In this document: positions 1 to 10,321 of the stretch, piece by piece
Layout: each line of letters starts with the position of its first letter
Position numbering within the stretch: the stretch's first letter is position 1
Made by a program: the position numbers and the translations under genes
Source of the DNA: Devosia geojensis
GTDB taxonomy: Bacteria > Pseudomonadota > Alphaproteobacteria > Rhizobiales > Devosiaceae
Assembly (NCBI RefSeq): GCF_000969415.1
Contig: NZ_JZEX01000157.1
Coordinates: forward strand, 40,805-104,804
DNA length: 64,000 bases
Direction: 5' to 3'
The notes under the pieces: model-generated
What the model saw: only the letters and a program-made list of their open reading frames with translations
Databases searched by the model: none
Told to the model about the DNA's origin: nothing

Positions 1-633
1 GGCGCGCTGCGTTCGGCCGCGCAGATGGTCTCCTACGAGGTGTCCATCGGCTTCGTCATCGTGACCGTGCTGCTCTGCGTCGGGTCGCTGAACCTGACGC
101 ATATCGTCATGGCGCAGCAGGAAATGGGGCTCGCCCATGCCATCGGGCTGCCGTGGCTGTCGTTCCTCAACTGGTTCTGGCTGCCGCTCTTCCCGATGTT
201 CGTCATCTTCTTCATTTCGGCGCTCGCCGAGACGAACCGCCCGCCCTTCGACCTGCCGGAAGGTGAATCCGAACTCGTCGCCGGCTTCATGGTCGAGTAC
301 TCGTCGACCCAGTACATGATGTTCATGCTGGGCGAGTACATCTCGATCCTCCTGATGTGCGCGCTGACCACGATCCTCTTCCTCGGGGGATGGGCTGCGC
401 CGATCGACCTGCCGCCGTTCACCTGGCTGCCGGGGGCGTTCTGGTTCGTCCTCAAGCTTTCCCTGGTCTTCTTCATGTTCGCCATGACCAAGGCCATCGT
501 TCCCCGCTACCGCTACGACCAGCTCATGCGGCTGGGCTGGAAGGTGTTCCTGCCCATTTCGCTGGTGATGATCTTCGTCGTGGCATTCGTGCTCAAGCTC
601 ACCGGCTGGGGCTGGCACGGAGGAGTCGTCTGA
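1..633 (+). CDS. nuoH: NADH-quinone oxidoreductase subunit H, 3' part
   Basis: This is the membrane subunit of complex I that forms the quinone-access cavity with NuoB and NuoD. The reading frame is open from base 1, so the start lies outside the window; about 210 residues remain of a family length near 340-350. The conserved cytoplasmic loop [16 protein letters not shown] (about bases 229-276) is the family signature, and about four hydrophobic helices surround it. The TGA stop overlaps the ATG of nuoI by one base (TGATG), which points to translational coupling inside the nuo operon. Identity is firm because of the signature and because nuoI-N follow in the canonical order. Confidence 0.97.
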   Translation, partial: GALRSAAQMVSYEVSIGFVIVTVLLCVGSLNLTHIVMAQQEMGLAHAIGLPWLSFLNWFWLPLFPMFVIFFISALAETNRPPFDLPEGESELVAGFMVEYSSTQYMMFMLGEYISILLMCALTTILFLGGWAAPIDLPPFTWLPGAFWFVLKLSLVFFMFAMTKAIVPRYRYDQLMRLGWKVFLPISLVMIFVVAFVLKLTGWGWHGGVV

Positions 634-1121
634 TGCGCGCCGCCCAGTTCGTCAATTCGCTGCTCTTGAAGGAGTTCGTCTCGGCGTTCTTCCTCGCCAT
701 GCGCTACTTCTTCTCGCCGAAGCCCACCATCAACTACCCGTTCGAGAAGGGGCCGGTCAGCCCGCGCTTCCGCGGCGAGCATGCGCTGCGGCGGTACCCG
801 AACGGGGAAGAGCGGTGCATCGCCTGCAAGCTGTGCGAAGCGATCTGCCCGGCGCAGGCCATCACCATCGAGGCGGGGCCGCGCCAGAACGACGGCACGC
901 GCCGCACGGTCCGCTACGACATCGACATGGTCAAATGCATCTATTGCGGCTTCTGCCAGGAAGCGTGCCCGGTCGATGCGATCGTCGAAGGCCCGAACTT
1001 CGAGTTCGCCACCGAAACCCGTGAGGAGCTCTACTTCGACAAGCAGAAGCTCCTTGCCAACGGCGACCGCTGGGAGCGTGAGATCGCGGCGAACCTCGCC
1101 GCCGACGCGCCCTACCGCTAA
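633..1121 (+). CDS. nuoI: NADH-quinone oxidoreductase subunit I (2x[4Fe-4S])
   Basis: This peripheral-arm subunit of complex I carries the two tetranuclear clusters (N6a/N6b) that pass electrons towards NuoB. The 162-residue protein has two ferredoxin-type motifs: CxxCxxCxxxCP with C62, C65, C68 and C72, and a second set with C102, C105, C108 and C112. The length matches alphaproteobacterial NuoI. The start is the ATG that shares its first base with the nuoH stop, and the protein then begins [15 protein letters not shown]. nuoJ follows after 12 bases, with a purine-rich AGAGGGAAGAGG sequence as its ribosome-binding site. Confidence 0.97.
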   Translation: MRAAQFVNSLLLKEFVSAFFLAMRYFFSPKPTINYPFEKGPVSPRFRGEHALRRYPNGEERCIACKLCEAICPAQAITIEAGPRQNDGTRRTVRYDIDMVKCIYCGFCQEACPVDAIVEGPNFEFATETREELYFDKQKLLANGDRWEREIAANLAADAPYR

Positions 1122-1133
1122 AGAGGGAAGAGG

Positions 1134-1742
1134 ATGACCCTTCCGCTGTTCTTTTTCTATGTGTTCTCGATCGTGGCGGTCGCCTCGGCGCTGATGGTCA
1201 TCGCGTCGCGCAACCCCGTGCATTCGGTGCTCTTCCTCATCCTCACCTTCGTCAATGCGGCGGGACTGTTCCTGCTGGCGGGCGCGGAGTTCCTGGCGCT
1301 GATCCTCGTCGTCGTCTATGTGGGCGCGGTCGCGGTGTTGTTCCTCTTCGTGGTGATGATGCTCGACGTCGATTTCGCCGAGATGCGCTCGGGGATGCTG
1401 CAGTACGCGCCGGTCGGCGTGCTGGTCGGGATCGTCCTGCTGCTCGAGCTGCTGCTGGTCGCGGGCAGCTTCGCGGTCTCGCCGGAAATCGCCCGATCGG
1501 CGGTGGTGCCGATCGATGGCGGGCTCGAGAACACGCGCGCGCTCGGGCAGATCATGTATACGCGCTACGTCTACCTCTTCCAGGCGGCGGGCGCGGTGCT
1601 GCTGGTGGCCATGATCGGCGCGATCGTGCTGACGCTGCGCCACAAAGTCGGCGTCAAGCGGCAGGATCCGGCGGTGCAGGTCGGCAGGAAACGGAGCGAG
1701 ACCTTGCAGGTCGTCAAGGTCAAGAGCGGGCAGGGGCTGTAA
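1134..1742 (+). CDS. nuoJ: NADH-quinone oxidoreductase subunit J
   Basis: Hydrophobic proton-pumping-arm subunit of complex I, 202 residues, with about five transmembrane helices in the first 170 residues and a charged C-terminal tail. The segment [20 protein letters not shown] is the conserved third helix of NuoJ/ND6, which undergoes a rearrangement during coupling. The gene lies between nuoI and nuoK at operon spacing. Assignment rests on this helix, the length and the gene order. Confidence 0.96.
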   Translation: MTLPLFFFYVFSIVAVASALMVIASRNPVHSVLFLILTFVNAAGLFLLAGAEFLALILVVVYVGAVAVLFLFVVMMLDVDFAEMRSGMLQYAPVGVLVGIVLLLELLLVAGSFAVSPEIARSAVVPIDGGLENTRALGQIMYTRYVYLFQAAGAVLLVAMIGAIVLTLRHKVGVKRQDPAVQVGRKRSETLQVVKVKSGQGL

Positions 1743-1755
1743 GGGGAGCATGCAA

Positions 1756-2070
1756 ATGGGCTTGGAAATCGGGCTCGGTCACTACCTGACCGTAGCGGCA
1801 ATCCTGTTCACGCTCGGCGTCTTCGGGATCTTCCTCAACCGCAAGAACGTCATCATCATCCTGATGTCGGTCGAGCTGATCCTCCTCGCGGTCAATCTCA
1901 ACCTCGTGGCGTTCTCGGCGCACCTCGGGGACCTGCAGGGGCAGGTCTTCGCGCTGATGATCCTCACCGTCGCGGCGGCGGAAGCGGCCATCGGCCTTGC
2001 CATCCTCGTGATCTTCTACCGTAACCGCGGCTCTATCGCGGTCGACGACGTCAACATGATGAAGGGCTAG
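1756..2070 (+). CDS. nuoK: NADH-quinone oxidoreductase subunit K
   Basis: Small three-helix subunit of the complex I membrane arm, 104 residues from the chosen start. The two membrane-embedded glutamates of the family are present in [10 protein letters not shown] (E40) and [10 protein letters not shown] (E76); they form part of the proton path. An in-frame ATG at 1750 sits only one base after the GGGGAG ribosome-binding site (1743-1748), whereas the ATG at 1756 is seven bases away, so 1756 is preferred. Using 1750 would add only Met-Gln. Confidence 0.95.
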   Translation: MGLEIGLGHYLTVAAILFTLGVFGIFLNRKNVIIILMSVELILLAVNLNLVAFSAHLGDLQGQVFALMILTVAAAEAAIGLAILVIFYRNRGSIAVDDVNMMKG

Positions 2071-2080
2071 GGCACCCGCC

Positions 2081-4174
2081 ATGATTCAAGCGATTGTCTT
2101 TCTGCCCCTCATCGGGGCGCTCGTCGCAGGGCTGCTCGGCCGCACCATCGGCCACCGCACCAGCGAGCTCATCACAACGGGCCTGCTGATCGTTTCGGCG
2201 GTGCTCTCGTGGGTCGTCTTCTTTCCTGTCGCCTTTGGCGACGGGCTCGCCGGTGCGGTCATCGACGAGGCGAGCCATGGCGCCGTCCTCAAGGTCGAGG
2301 TCATGCGCTGGATCCAGGTCGGCGACATGGACCTGCGCTGGATCCTGCGCGTCGACACGCTGACGGCGATCATGCTCGTCGTCGTCACGACGGTCTCGAG
2401 CCTCGTCCACGTCTACTCCATCGGCTACATGGCCGAGGATCCGCACCGCAGCCGGTTCTTCGCGTACCTGTCGCTTTTCACCTTCGCCATGCTGATGCTG
2501 GTGACGGCCGACAACTTCCTGCAGATGTTCTTCGGCTGGGAAGGCGTGGGCCTGGCGTCCTACCTGCTCATCGGCTTCTGGTATACGCGCCCGTCGGCCA
2601 ATGCCGCGGCGATGAAGGCCTTCGTCGTCAACCGCGTCGGCGATTTCGGCTTCGCGCTCGGCATCTTCGCCGCCTTCATGGTGCTCGGTCACATCGACTT
2701 CGACGGCGCCTTCCATGCGGCGCCGGAAGCGGCTGGCGCGACCATCCGGTTCCTGTCGTGGGATTTCCACGCCATGACCGTCGTCTGCCTGCTGCTCTTC
2801 ATGGGCGCCATGGGCAAGTCGGCGCAGTTCCTGCTCCACACCTGGTTGCCGGACGCAATGGAGGGCCCGACGCCCGTCTCTGCACTCATCCATGCCGCGA
2901 CCATGGTCACGGCCGGAGTCTTCATGGTGGCGCGCCTGTCGCCGCTGTTCGAGACGTCGCAGGGCGCCCTGATGGTCGTCATCGCCATCGGCGCGATCAC
3001 GGCGTTCTTTGCCGCGACCGTTGGCCTCGTCCAGAACGACATCAAGCGCGTCATCGCCTATTCGACCTGCTCGCAGCTCGGCTACATGTTCGTGGGCTTG
3101 GGAGTCGGCGCCTATTCGGCCGGCATCTTCCATCTCTTCACTCACGCTTTCTTCAAGGCGCTGCTGTTCCTCGGCGCCGGCTCGGTCATCCATGCGATGC
3201 ACCACGAGCAGGACATGCGCAACATGGGTGGGCTGCGGAACAAGATTCCCGTCACCTACTGGATGATGATGATCGGCACGCTGGCGCTCACCGGCGTTGG
3301 CATTCCGGGCACGAATTTTGGTTTTGCCGGGTTCTTTTCCAAGGACGCGATCATCGAGAGCGCCTATGCCTATGGCGGCACGCTCGGCTCGTTCGCCTTC
3401 TGGATGCTGGTGATCGCCGCGCTGATGACGAGCTTCTATTCCTGGCGCCTCGTCCACCTGACATTCCATGGGTCGCCGCGTGATGCATCGCACGGTCACG
3501 CAGCGCATCCCGACCCGGCCCATGCCGCGGCCGAGACGCATGACGAGCCGCTCGATAACCATGCCGACGACCACGGCCACGGGCACCACGGCAGCGCGCA
3601 CGACCATGCGCACGAGTCGCCCAACGTCATGCTGATTCCGCTCTACGTGCTGGCGGCCGGCGCGGTGCTTTCGGGCGTCGTCTTCTACGGCATGTTCTTC
3701 CACGAAGTGGAGCACATCGAGCACTTCTTCGCCGGCTCGATCTTCGTCGACCACGACATCATCGAGGCCGCGCACCACGTGCCCACCTGGGTTAAGTGGT
3801 CGGCGACCGTCGCCATGATCATCGGGTTCGTGACCGCCTGGTACATGTACATCCGCGATCCGGAAACGCCGAAGCGCCTGGCCGAGCGCAATCCGGGGCT
3901 CTACAGGTTCCTCCTCAACAAGTGGTACTTCGACGAGCTCTACGACAGGATCTTCGTCAAGCCGGCCCTCTGGATCGGGCGCGCCTTCTGGCGCGGGTTC
4001 GATGACTGGCTGATCGACGGCAAGATCACCGAGGGTCTCGGCCGCCGGGTGCAGAACATCACGTCCTGGGTCGTGCGGCTGCAGTCCGGCTATCTCTACC
4101 ATTATGCCTTCGCCATGCTCATCGGCGTTGCGGCCATCCTCACCTGGGCGATCGCCGCCGGGGGACTGCTTTGA
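2081..4174 (+). CDS. nuoL: NADH-quinone oxidoreductase subunit L
   Basis: Antiporter-like proton-pumping subunit at the distal end of the complex I membrane arm, 697 residues with many transmembrane helices. Family landmarks include [38 protein letters not shown] and the C-terminal long lateral helix region. A hydrophilic segment at about residues 463-515 carries about 14 histidines in about 52 residues, interrupting the hydrophobic core before the final helices. Such His-rich loops occur in some alphaproteobacterial NuoL proteins; metal binding is only a guess. The TGA stop overlaps the nuoM start. Confidence 0.97.
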   Translation: MIQAIVFLPLIGALVAGLLGRTIGHRTSELITTGLLIVSAVLSWVVFFPVAFGDGLAGAVIDEASHGAVLKVEVMRWIQVGDMDLRWILRVDTLTAIMLVVVTTVSSLVHVYSIGYMAEDPHRSRFFAYLSLFTFAMLMLVTADNFLQMFFGWEGVGLASYLLIGFWYTRPSANAAAMKAFVVNRVGDFGFALGIFAAFMVLGHIDFDGAFHAAPEAAGATIRFLSWDFHAMTVVCLLLFMGAMGKSAQFLLHTWLPDAMEGPTPVSALIHAATMVTAGVFMVARLSPLFETSQGALMVVIAIGAITAFFAATVGLVQNDIKRVIAYSTCSQLGYMFVGLGVGAYSAGIFHLFTHAFFKALLFLGAGSVIHAMHHEQDMRNMGGLRNKIPVTYWMMMIGTLALTGVGIPGTNFGFAGFFSKDAIIESAYAYGGTLGSFAFWMLVIAALMTSFYSWRLVHLTFHGSPRDASHGHAAHPDPAHAAAETHDEPLDNHADDHGHGHHGSAHDHAHESPNVMLIPLYVLAAGAVLSGVVFYGMFFHEVEHIEHFFAGSIFVDHDIIEAAHHVPTWVKWSATVAMIIGFVTAWYMYIRDPETPKRLAERNPGLYRFLLNKWYFDELYDRIFVKPALWIGRAFWRGFDDWLIDGKITEGLGRRVQNITSWVVRLQSGYLYHYAFAMLIGVAAILTWAIAAGGLL

Positions 4175-5694
4175 TGACCTTCGAGAATTCCATCCTTTCC
4201 CTTCTCACCTTCCTGCCGCTCCTGGGAGCGGCGGCCATCCTCCTCGTGCCGGCGGGGCAGGGGAGCACCGCCAACCTGTCGCGCTGGATCGCACTCGTGA
4301 CGACGCTGGTGGTGCTGGCGCTCTCGCTGGTGCTCTGGGCCGCGTTCGATCCGTCCAACCCCGGTTTCCAGTTCGTCGTCAACCACGCCTGGATCGGCGA
4401 CAACATCGGCTACCGGGTAGGCGTCGACGGCATCTCGGTGCTGTTCGTGGTGCTCTCGGCCCTGCTGATGCCGATCGTCGTCATCTCGAGCTGGGATTCG
4501 GTCGAGAGCCGGGTCAAGGAATACATGGTCGTGTTCCTGGTGCTCGAGACGCTGATGATCGGCGTCTTCGTCACCCTCGACCTCGCCATGTTCTATGTGT
4601 TCTTCGAGGGCACGCTGCTGCCGATGTTCCTCATCATCGGCATCTGGGGCGGCAAGCGCCGCATCCAGGCGAGCTACAAGTTCTTCTTTTATACCTTCGT
4701 CGGCTCGGTGCTGATGCTGCTGGCCATGATGGCCATGTACTGGAACGCAGGCACGACCGATATCGTCCGCCTGCTCAACCATCCGTTCCCGCCGGAAATG
4801 CAGGTCTGGCTGTGGCTGGCGTTCTTTGCGTCCTTCGCGGTCAAGATGCCGATGTGGCCGTTCCACCGCTGGCTGCCGGAGGCGCACGTCGAGGCGCCGA
4901 CTGCAGGTTCGGTGATCCTGGCGGCGATCCTCCTGAAGCTCGGCGGCTATGGGTTCCTGCGTTTCTCGCTGCCCATGTTCCCGGACGCCTCGGCCCAGTT
5001 CGCCAATTTCGTCTTCCTGCTCTCGGTCGCGGCGATCATCATCACGTCGCTCGTCGCCCTGGTGCAGGAGGACGTCAAGAAGCTCATTGCCTATTCGTCC
5101 GTCGCGCACATGGGGTTCGTCACCATGGGCATCTTCGCGGGCAATGCGCTCGGCATCCAGGGCGCGATCTTCCAGATGCTCTCGCATGGCCTGGTCTCGG
5201 GCGCGCTGTTCCTGTGCGTCGGCGTCGTCTACGACCGCATGCACACCCGCGATATCGCCGCCTATGGCGGGCTCGTCGAGCGCATGCCGCGCTACGCTTT
5301 CGCCTTCATGATTTTCACCATGGCCAATGTCGGCCTGCCGGGCACGTCCGGGTTCGTCGGTGAGTTCCTCACATTGATCGGGGTGTTCCAGATCAACACC
5401 TGGGTGGCCTTCGGTGCGGCGTCCGGGATGATCTTCTCGGCCTGCTACGCGCTCTGGCTCTATCGTCGCGTGATCTTCGGCGCGCTGACCAAGGATTCGC
5501 TCAGGGGCATCCTCGATCTCTCCTTCAAGGAGAAGGTGGTGCTCTATCCGCTGATCGTCTTGACCATCGTCTTCGGTTTCTACCCGGCGCCTATCCTCGA
5601 CACGACCGCCGGCGCGGTCGATGCCCTGGTCGCCCACTATTCCGCTGCCGTCGGGCTCGAGGCTGAGCCCGTCGTCGCGGCTGCTGCCCACTAG
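4174..5694 (+). CDS. nuoM: NADH-quinone oxidoreductase subunit M
   Basis: Second antiporter-like proton-pumping subunit of complex I, 506 residues. The conserved features are [20 protein letters not shown], which contains the key Glu, and the lysine-containing helix [18 protein letters not shown]. The start is taken as the ATG at 4174 that overlaps the nuoL stop (TGATGA); a TTG one codon earlier (4171) is also in frame but less likely. nuoN follows after eight bases, with AGGAGTCGCC as ribosome-binding site. Confidence 0.97.
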   Translation: MTFENSILSLLTFLPLLGAAAILLVPAGQGSTANLSRWIALVTTLVVLALSLVLWAAFDPSNPGFQFVVNHAWIGDNIGYRVGVDGISVLFVVLSALLMPIVVISSWDSVESRVKEYMVVFLVLETLMIGVFVTLDLAMFYVFFEGTLLPMFLIIGIWGGKRRIQASYKFFFYTFVGSVLMLLAMMAMYWNAGTTDIVRLLNHPFPPEMQVWLWLAFFASFAVKMPMWPFHRWLPEAHVEAPTAGSVILAAILLKLGGYGFLRFSLPMFPDASAQFANFVFLLSVAAIIITSLVALVQEDVKKLIAYSSVAHMGFVTMGIFAGNALGIQGAIFQMLSHGLVSGALFLCVGVVYDRMHTRDIAAYGGLVERMPRYAFAFMIFTMANVGLPGTSGFVGEFLTLIGVFQINTWVAFGAASGMIFSACYALWLYRRVIFGALTKDSLRGILDLSFKEKVVLYPLIVLTIVFGFYPAPILDTTAGAVDALVAHYSAAVGLEAEPVVAAAAH

Positions 5695-5702
5695 GAGTCG
5701 CC

Positions 5703-7148
5703 ATGAACTCGGACGTCACCAGCTTCGCGAGCCTGGCTCCAGCCTACCCCGAGATGTTCCTTGCGCTTGCGGCGCTCGTGCTGCTGCTCGTCGGCGTCGT
5801 GGTCAACAAGGAACGGTCGGTGCTCGTCACCGTCGGGGCAGTCGTCGTTCTCGCCGTTGCCGGCTTCATGGTCGTGTTCCAGGGGGCGGACGGGGTGCTG
5901 TTCAACGGCGTCTTCATTTCCGACAGCTTCTCCCGGTACATGAAGGCTCTGGTGATCGGCGGTTCCGCGCTCGCCATCGTCCTCTCGTTCTCCAACGCCA
6001 CCGAGAACGGGGTGCACAAGTACGAGTATTCCGTACTGGCGCTCATGGCGACGCTCGGCATGATGACCATGGTCTCGGCCAACGACCTGATGAGCCTCTA
6101 TGTCGGGCTCGAGCTGCAGTCGCTCTCGCTCTATGTCGTCGCCGCCATCAAGCGCGATGACGCGCGCGCCTCGGAAGCGGGCCTCAAGTACTTTGTGCTC
6201 GGCGCGCTCTCCTCGGGCATGCTGCTCTACGGCGCTTCGCTGATCTATGGCTTCACCGGCCACACGAACCTGCAGGAGATCGTCGTCGCCATTGCCAATG
6301 AAGGCCGCTCGATCGGCCTCATCTTCGGCGTGGTGTTCCTGCTCGCGGGCATCGCCTTCAAGATCTCGGCCGTGCCGTTCCACATGTGGACGCCGGACGT
6401 CTACGAGGGTGCCCCGACGCCGGTCACGGCGTTCTTTGCCACCGCGCCCAAGGTAGCCGCAATGGCGCTGCTGGTCCGGCTCGTCATGGACACGTTCGAG
6501 CCCATCACCCGCGACTGGCAGCAGATCATCATTTTCCTCTCCATCGCCTCGATGGTGCTCGCCGCGTTCGCCGCCATCGGGCAGCGCTCGCTCAAGCGCC
6601 TCATCGCCTACTCGTCGATCGGTCACGTGGGTTTCGCGCTCGTCGGACTCTCCTCGGGCACTGCTGCGGGCATCGAGGGGGTCTCCATCTATATGGCGAT
6701 CTACATCACCATGACCGTCGGGCTCTTTGCCTGCCTGCTGTCGCTGAGGACCGTCGACGGATATGTCGAGAACATCGACGATCTGGCAGGCCTTTCCAAG
6801 GAACGGCCGTTCGTCGCCGCCATCATGGCGATCCTGATGTTCTCGCTGATCGGCCTGCCGCCGCTTGCCGGGTTCTTCGCCAAGTGGCACGTGTTCCTCG
6901 CGGCCATCGAGGCGCAGCTCTTCGTGCTGGCGGTGATTGGCGTTCTGGCCTCGGCGGTCTCGGCCTTCTATTACCTGCGGGTCGTCAAGGTCATGTACTT
7001 CGATGAGCCGGTGGCGCGCTTCCAGGCCGTGCCGGGCGAGCTCAACGTCATCATGGCCGTTACGGGCTTTCTGCTGGTCACCTACTACTTCACCGTAGGC
7101 AGCCCGTTGGCGAGCCTCGCTCACACGGCTGCAGGAAGCCTGCTCTAG
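5703..7148 (+). CDS. nuoN: NADH-quinone oxidoreductase subunit N
   Basis: Third antiporter-like subunit of the complex I membrane arm, 481 residues, with about 14 predicted helices. The segments MSLYVGLELQSLSLYVVAAI and AFKISAVPFHMWTPDVYEGA are typical of NuoN. This is the last nuo gene. The stop is immediately followed by the GTG start of birA with no intergenic base, so birA is probably transcribed with the operon. Confidence 0.97.
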   Translation: MNSDVTSFASLAPAYPEMFLALAALVLLLVGVVVNKERSVLVTVGAVVVLAVAGFMVVFQGADGVLFNGVFISDSFSRYMKALVIGGSALAIVLSFSNATENGVHKYEYSVLALMATLGMMTMVSANDLMSLYVGLELQSLSLYVVAAIKRDDARASEAGLKYFVLGALSSGMLLYGASLIYGFTGHTNLQEIVVAIANEGRSIGLIFGVVFLLAGIAFKISAVPFHMWTPDVYEGAPTPVTAFFATAPKVAAMALLVRLVMDTFEPITRDWQQIIIFLSIASMVLAAFAAIGQRSLKRLIAYSSIGHVGFALVGLSSGTAAGIEGVSIYMAIYITMTVGLFACLLSLRTVDGYVENIDDLAGLSKERPFVAAIMAILMFSLIGLPPLAGFFAKWHVFLAAIEAQLFVLAVIGVLASAVSAFYYLRVVKVMYFDEPVARFQAVPGELNVIMAVTGFLLVTYYFTVGSPLASLAHTAAGSLL

Positions 7149-7985
7149 GTGCCCGAGTTCATCCTCGGTGCGAAGGCCCGCGCCGCCGGCTACCGGCTGG
7201 TGGGCTACGACAGCATCGGGTCGACCAACAACGAGGCGCTCGCTGCCGCGGCGGCGGGCGACCCCGGCGGGCTCTGGTTCGCCGCGCTGCAGCAGACGTC
7301 GGGCCGGGGGCGGCGCGGCCGCCCGTGGGCATCGCCCTACGGGAACCTCGCTGCGACGCTGCTCATCGTGCCGGACGCCGATGCGGCGGCGACCGCGACG
7401 CTCGGGTTCGTTGCAGGCGTCGCGCTCAACCGGGCGCTCGGCGCTGTGCTGCCGGGGGCGGCGGTACGTATAGGAATAGATGGTGCGGACGGCGTTTCCG
7501 GCGGAAGGGCGGCACGTATCGCGCTCAAATGGCCGAACGACGTGCTGGCGGACGGCTCCAAGCTCGCCGGCATCCTGCTCGAGGCGCAGAAGCTCGCCGA
7601 CGGCCGGCATGCCATCGCCGTCGGCTTCGGCGTCAACGCCGTCGCTTCGCCCAAGGATGTGCCGTACCCGGCGACCAGCCTTGCCGAGCTTGGCGTCGAG
7701 CGCTCGGCGGCGGATGTGTTCGAGGCCCTTTCTGACGCCTGGGTCGATGTGTTCGGCCTCTGGCGCGACGGGCGTGGGATTGCGGATGTGCTCGCGCACT
7801 GGCGCGCGGCGGCGGCCGGCATCGGGGCACCGGTCGCGGTCAGCCATCAGGGCGAGGTGCTGCGCGGCATTTTTGAAACGATAGACGACGACGGGCGCCT
7901 GGTTGTGCGCGCCGCCGACGACCGGCGCATCGCCATCACGGCGGGCGACGTCCATTTTGGGGCAACGGCCAGCGCCCGGAGCTGA
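7149..7985 (+). CDS. birA: biotin--[acetyl-CoA-carboxylase] ligase
   Basis: Attaches biotin to the biotin carboxyl carrier protein through biotinyl-5'-AMP. The 278-residue protein has the biotin-binding loop GRGRRGRPW (residues 52-60) and the catalytic KWPNDVL segment (K127), then a small C-terminal SH3-like domain. There is no N-terminal winged-helix, so this is the monofunctional class without repressor activity. A glycine-rich stretch of about 15 residues just before KWPND (about residues 108-123) looks like an insertion. The GTG start abuts the nuoN stop. BirA after nuoN is a common alphaproteobacterial arrangement. Confidence 0.93.
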   Translation: MPEFILGAKARAAGYRLVGYDSIGSTNNEALAAAAAGDPGGLWFAALQQTSGRGRRGRPWASPYGNLAATLLIVPDADAAATATLGFVAGVALNRALGAVLPGAAVRIGIDGADGVSGGRAARIALKWPNDVLADGSKLAGILLEAQKLADGRHAIAVGFGVNAVASPKDVPYPATSLAELGVERSAADVFEALSDAWVDVFGLWRDGRGIADVLAHWRAAAAGIGAPVAVSHQGEVLRGIFETIDDDGRLVVRAADDRRIAITAGDVHFGATASARS

Positions 7986-8060
7986 CCGACGACAGAGTGC
8001 AGAACTGCGGCGGATGGGGGAGTCGCCCCGGCCGCGTCTGCCCGTATTGGGAATGACATT

Positions 8061-9734
8061 ATGGCAAAGACACAGCAGGACGAGCTGGTCTTCGTGCCCC
8101 TTGGGGGCGTGGGTGAAATCGGCATGAACATGGGGGCCTACGGGTTCGGCCCCGAGCGTGCGCGCAAATGGATCGTGGTCGACTGCGGCGTCACCTTCGG
8201 GGACCCGAGCCTGCCGGGCATCGAGCTGATCATGGCCAACCCGGAGTTTCTCGAGGACCGGATGGACGACGTGCTGGCGCTCGTCCTGACCCACAGCCAC
8301 GAGGACCACTACGGGGCAACCCTCGACCTTTGGCCGGCGTTCGACAAGCCGGTGTTCGCCACCCCGTTCACCGCCGCGATGCTGGCGGCCAAGCGCGCCG
8401 GGGACGGAATCGTCGAGAACGTCGACGTGACGATCATGCGGCCGGGCAAGCCCTTTACCATCGGGCCGTTCACCATCGAGGCGATCAACGTCGCCCATTC
8501 GATCCCGGAATCGAACAGCCTGCTGATCACCACGCCCATCGGGCGGGTGCTGCATACGGGCGACTGGAAGCTCGACCCGACGCCCGTCGCCTCTCCGCCG
8601 ACCGATATCGCGAGGCTCGAGCGCATCGGCAGCGAGAGCGATCTGCCGCTGGCGCTCATCTGCGATTCGACCAATGCGATGAAGGATGGCGAGAGCCCGT
8701 CGGAGGCCGACATCGCCGCAACGCTTGCCGGCATGATCGCCGAAGCGCCGCACCGGGTGGCGCTGACCACCTTCGCCTCCAATGTGGGCCGGGTGATCTC
8801 GATCGTGCGGGCCGCGCAGAAGGCCGGGCGCGAGGTGGTGATGTCCGGGCGCTCGCTCCACCGCATCATGGGGATCGCGCAGGAACTCGGCATGCTCGAG
8901 GGCTTGCCGAAGCTGCATGACCAGGACGCCTACAGATCGGTGCCCCGCGACAAGTGCGTGCTCATCTGCACCGGCAGCCAGGGCGAGCCGCGTGCGGCGA
9001 TCGCCCGCATTGCGCGCGGCGAGCATCCGGTTATCGATCTCAACGCGGGCGACCGGGTGATCTTCTCCTCCTGGGCCATTCCCGGCAACGAGCGCGAGGT
9101 CATCGACATCCAGAACATGCTTATCGACCGGGGCATCGATGTCGTCACGCAGAAGGACGGTCTGGTGCACGTCACCGGCCATCCCCGTCGCGACGAGCTG
9201 CGCCGGCTCTATTCCTGGGTCAAGCCGCAGGTGCTGGTGCCGGTCCACGGCGAGGCGATGCACCTGCAGGCGCATGCAAAGCTCGGGCGCGAGGAAGGCA
9301 TTCCCGACGTGATCGAGGCGCGTAACGGCGATCTCGTGCGGCTTTTTCCCGAGCCGATGGCGTTCCCGGCCGAGGTGCGCGCCGGCGAGCTCTACCTCGA
9401 CGGACTGGTGCTCTGCACCCCGGAGGAGAGCGGGGTCAAGGGGCGCCGGCGGCTCTCGTTCGGCGGCCACGTGGTGCTCTCGCTCTGCGTCAACCGCAAT
9501 GGGGACGTGGTCTCGGGCCCGGACCTCATGATCGAAGGGCTGCCCGAGACCGAGGACGAGTCGCTGAGCGAGCTCGTCGAGGAAACGATCGCGGGCACGC
9601 TGAAGAGCGTACCGCCCAAGCGCCGGGCCGACCCGACGGTGCTGCAGTCGGCCCTGTTCAAGGCCATCCGCGGCGAGGTCAACGCGTATTGGGGCCGCAA
9701 GCCGAACGTCACCGTCTTCGTACACAGGGTTTGA
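8061..9734 (+). CDS. rnj: ribonuclease J
   Basis: Metallo-beta-lactamase-fold RNase with 5'-3' exo- and endonuclease activity in mRNA decay and rRNA maturation; in alphaproteobacteria it works alongside RNase E. The 557-residue protein has the HxHxDH metal site (H78, H80, D82, H83 in THSHEDHYGA), the beta-CASP region and a C-terminal domain ending at VFVHRV. The length and the order birA-rnj-DUF1467-proS fit the family. The 75 bases between birA and the ATG show no clear promoter. Confidence 0.93.
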   Translation: MAKTQQDELVFVPLGGVGEIGMNMGAYGFGPERARKWIVVDCGVTFGDPSLPGIELIMANPEFLEDRMDDVLALVLTHSHEDHYGATLDLWPAFDKPVFATPFTAAMLAAKRAGDGIVENVDVTIMRPGKPFTIGPFTIEAINVAHSIPESNSLLITTPIGRVLHTGDWKLDPTPVASPPTDIARLERIGSESDLPLALICDSTNAMKDGESPSEADIAATLAGMIAEAPHRVALTTFASNVGRVISIVRAAQKAGREVVMSGRSLHRIMGIAQELGMLEGLPKLHDQDAYRSVPRDKCVLICTGSQGEPRAAIARIARGEHPVIDLNAGDRVIFSSWAIPGNEREVIDIQNMLIDRGIDVVTQKDGLVHVTGHPRRDELRRLYSWVKPQVLVPVHGEAMHLQAHAKLGREEGIPDVIEARNGDLVRLFPEPMAFPAEVRAGELYLDGLVLCTPEESGVKGRRRLSFGGHVVLSLCVNRNGDVVSGPDLMIEGLPETEDESLSELVEETIAGTLKSVPPKRRADPTVLQSALFKAIRGEVNAYWGRKPNVTVFVHRV

Positions 9735-9743
9735 TTTCGCTTC

Positions 9744-9989
9744 ATGCAGATCGGTTCGATCATCGCGATCTATTTCGTCGTCTGGTGGCTGTGCCTCTTC
9801 ATGGTCCTGCCGTTCAAGGTGCACAACCAGATCGATGAGGGCAGGGTGGTGCCGGGAACGGAGCCCGGCGCGCCCGCGCTGCTGCGCCTGTGGCCGAAGC
9901 TTCTCGCGACGACGATACTTGCCTGCGTGCTGACGGCCCTGGTCTTCTGGGGCCTCTCCAACCCGACGCTGCGCGAGTACTGGTCCTAG
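9744..9989 (+). CDS. DUF1467 family small membrane protein
   Basis: An 81-residue protein with two transmembrane helices (about residues 4-24 and 52-72) separated by a cytoplasmic loop that starts PFKVHNQIDEGRVVPGTEPG. This matches the alphaproteobacterial DUF1467 family; its function is not known. It starts nine bases after rnj, so it is probably in the same transcript. Its stop codon overlaps by four bases the end of the convergent gene on the other strand. Confidence 0.8.
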   Translation: MQIGSIIAIYFVVWWLCLFMVLPFKVHNQIDEGRVVPGTEPGAPALLRLWPKLLATTILACVLTALVFWGLSNPTLREYWS

Positions 9990-10321
9990 GACCTTTTCTT
10001 CGGCGTTTTTGGCTTCGGCAACGCGTGCCGCCACGCCATCTCGAGGGCGGCGCGCAGCTCATCCTCATCCACCGCGGAGAGCGTCAGCGTCGTCCAGCCC
10101 TGCTTGCCCCAGGCATTCGGAACCGGGGCGAACGCGGCAGGCGCCATCATCACCTTGAACTCCTGCTCGTCGGGCGTGAAGGCGAGGTTGACGGTCAACC
10201 CGTCCGCGGCAAGCGTTGCGTAGATGCGTGCGACGCGAAAGGCGGTCCGCTCGAAGTGCGGCGCCTGCACCGTCCCTTCGAGATCCTGAGCTATCCGCTT
10301 GAGATCGTTGGCGTTCGCCAT
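9986..10321 (-). CDS. MmcQ/YjbR family protein
   Basis: A 111-residue protein of the YjbR/CyaY-like fold family (often called MmcQ). It has the typical ending in which a conserved WGKQGWTTLTL segment precedes an acidic stretch and the helix LRAALEMAWRHALPK. The family is structurally related to DNA-binding and frataxin-like folds, but no biochemical role is established. The ATG at 10321 is preferred because GGGGAGGA lies just upstream; a start 12 codons earlier lacks this. A leftward terminator-like hairpin at 10361-10382 insulates it from upstream minus-strand transcription. Confidence 0.75.
   Translation of the reverse strand: MANANDLKRIAQDLEGTVQAPHFERTAFRVARIYATLAADGLTVNLAFTPDEQEFKVMMAPAAFAPVPNAWGKQGWTTLTLSAVDEDELRAALEMAWRHALPKPKTPKKRS

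Noticed and set aside
2051..4102. Long minus-strand open frame opposite nuoL
   Set aside because: Same antisense artefact: composition is charged and repetitive, no ribosome-binding site, no recognised domain.
5691..10034. A minus-strand open frame of more than 1400 codons antisense to nuoN, birA and rnj
   Set aside because: Product is low-complexity Arg/His/Asp/Gly-rich with no family motif; the plus-strand genes are certain. It arises from high GC and codon bias.
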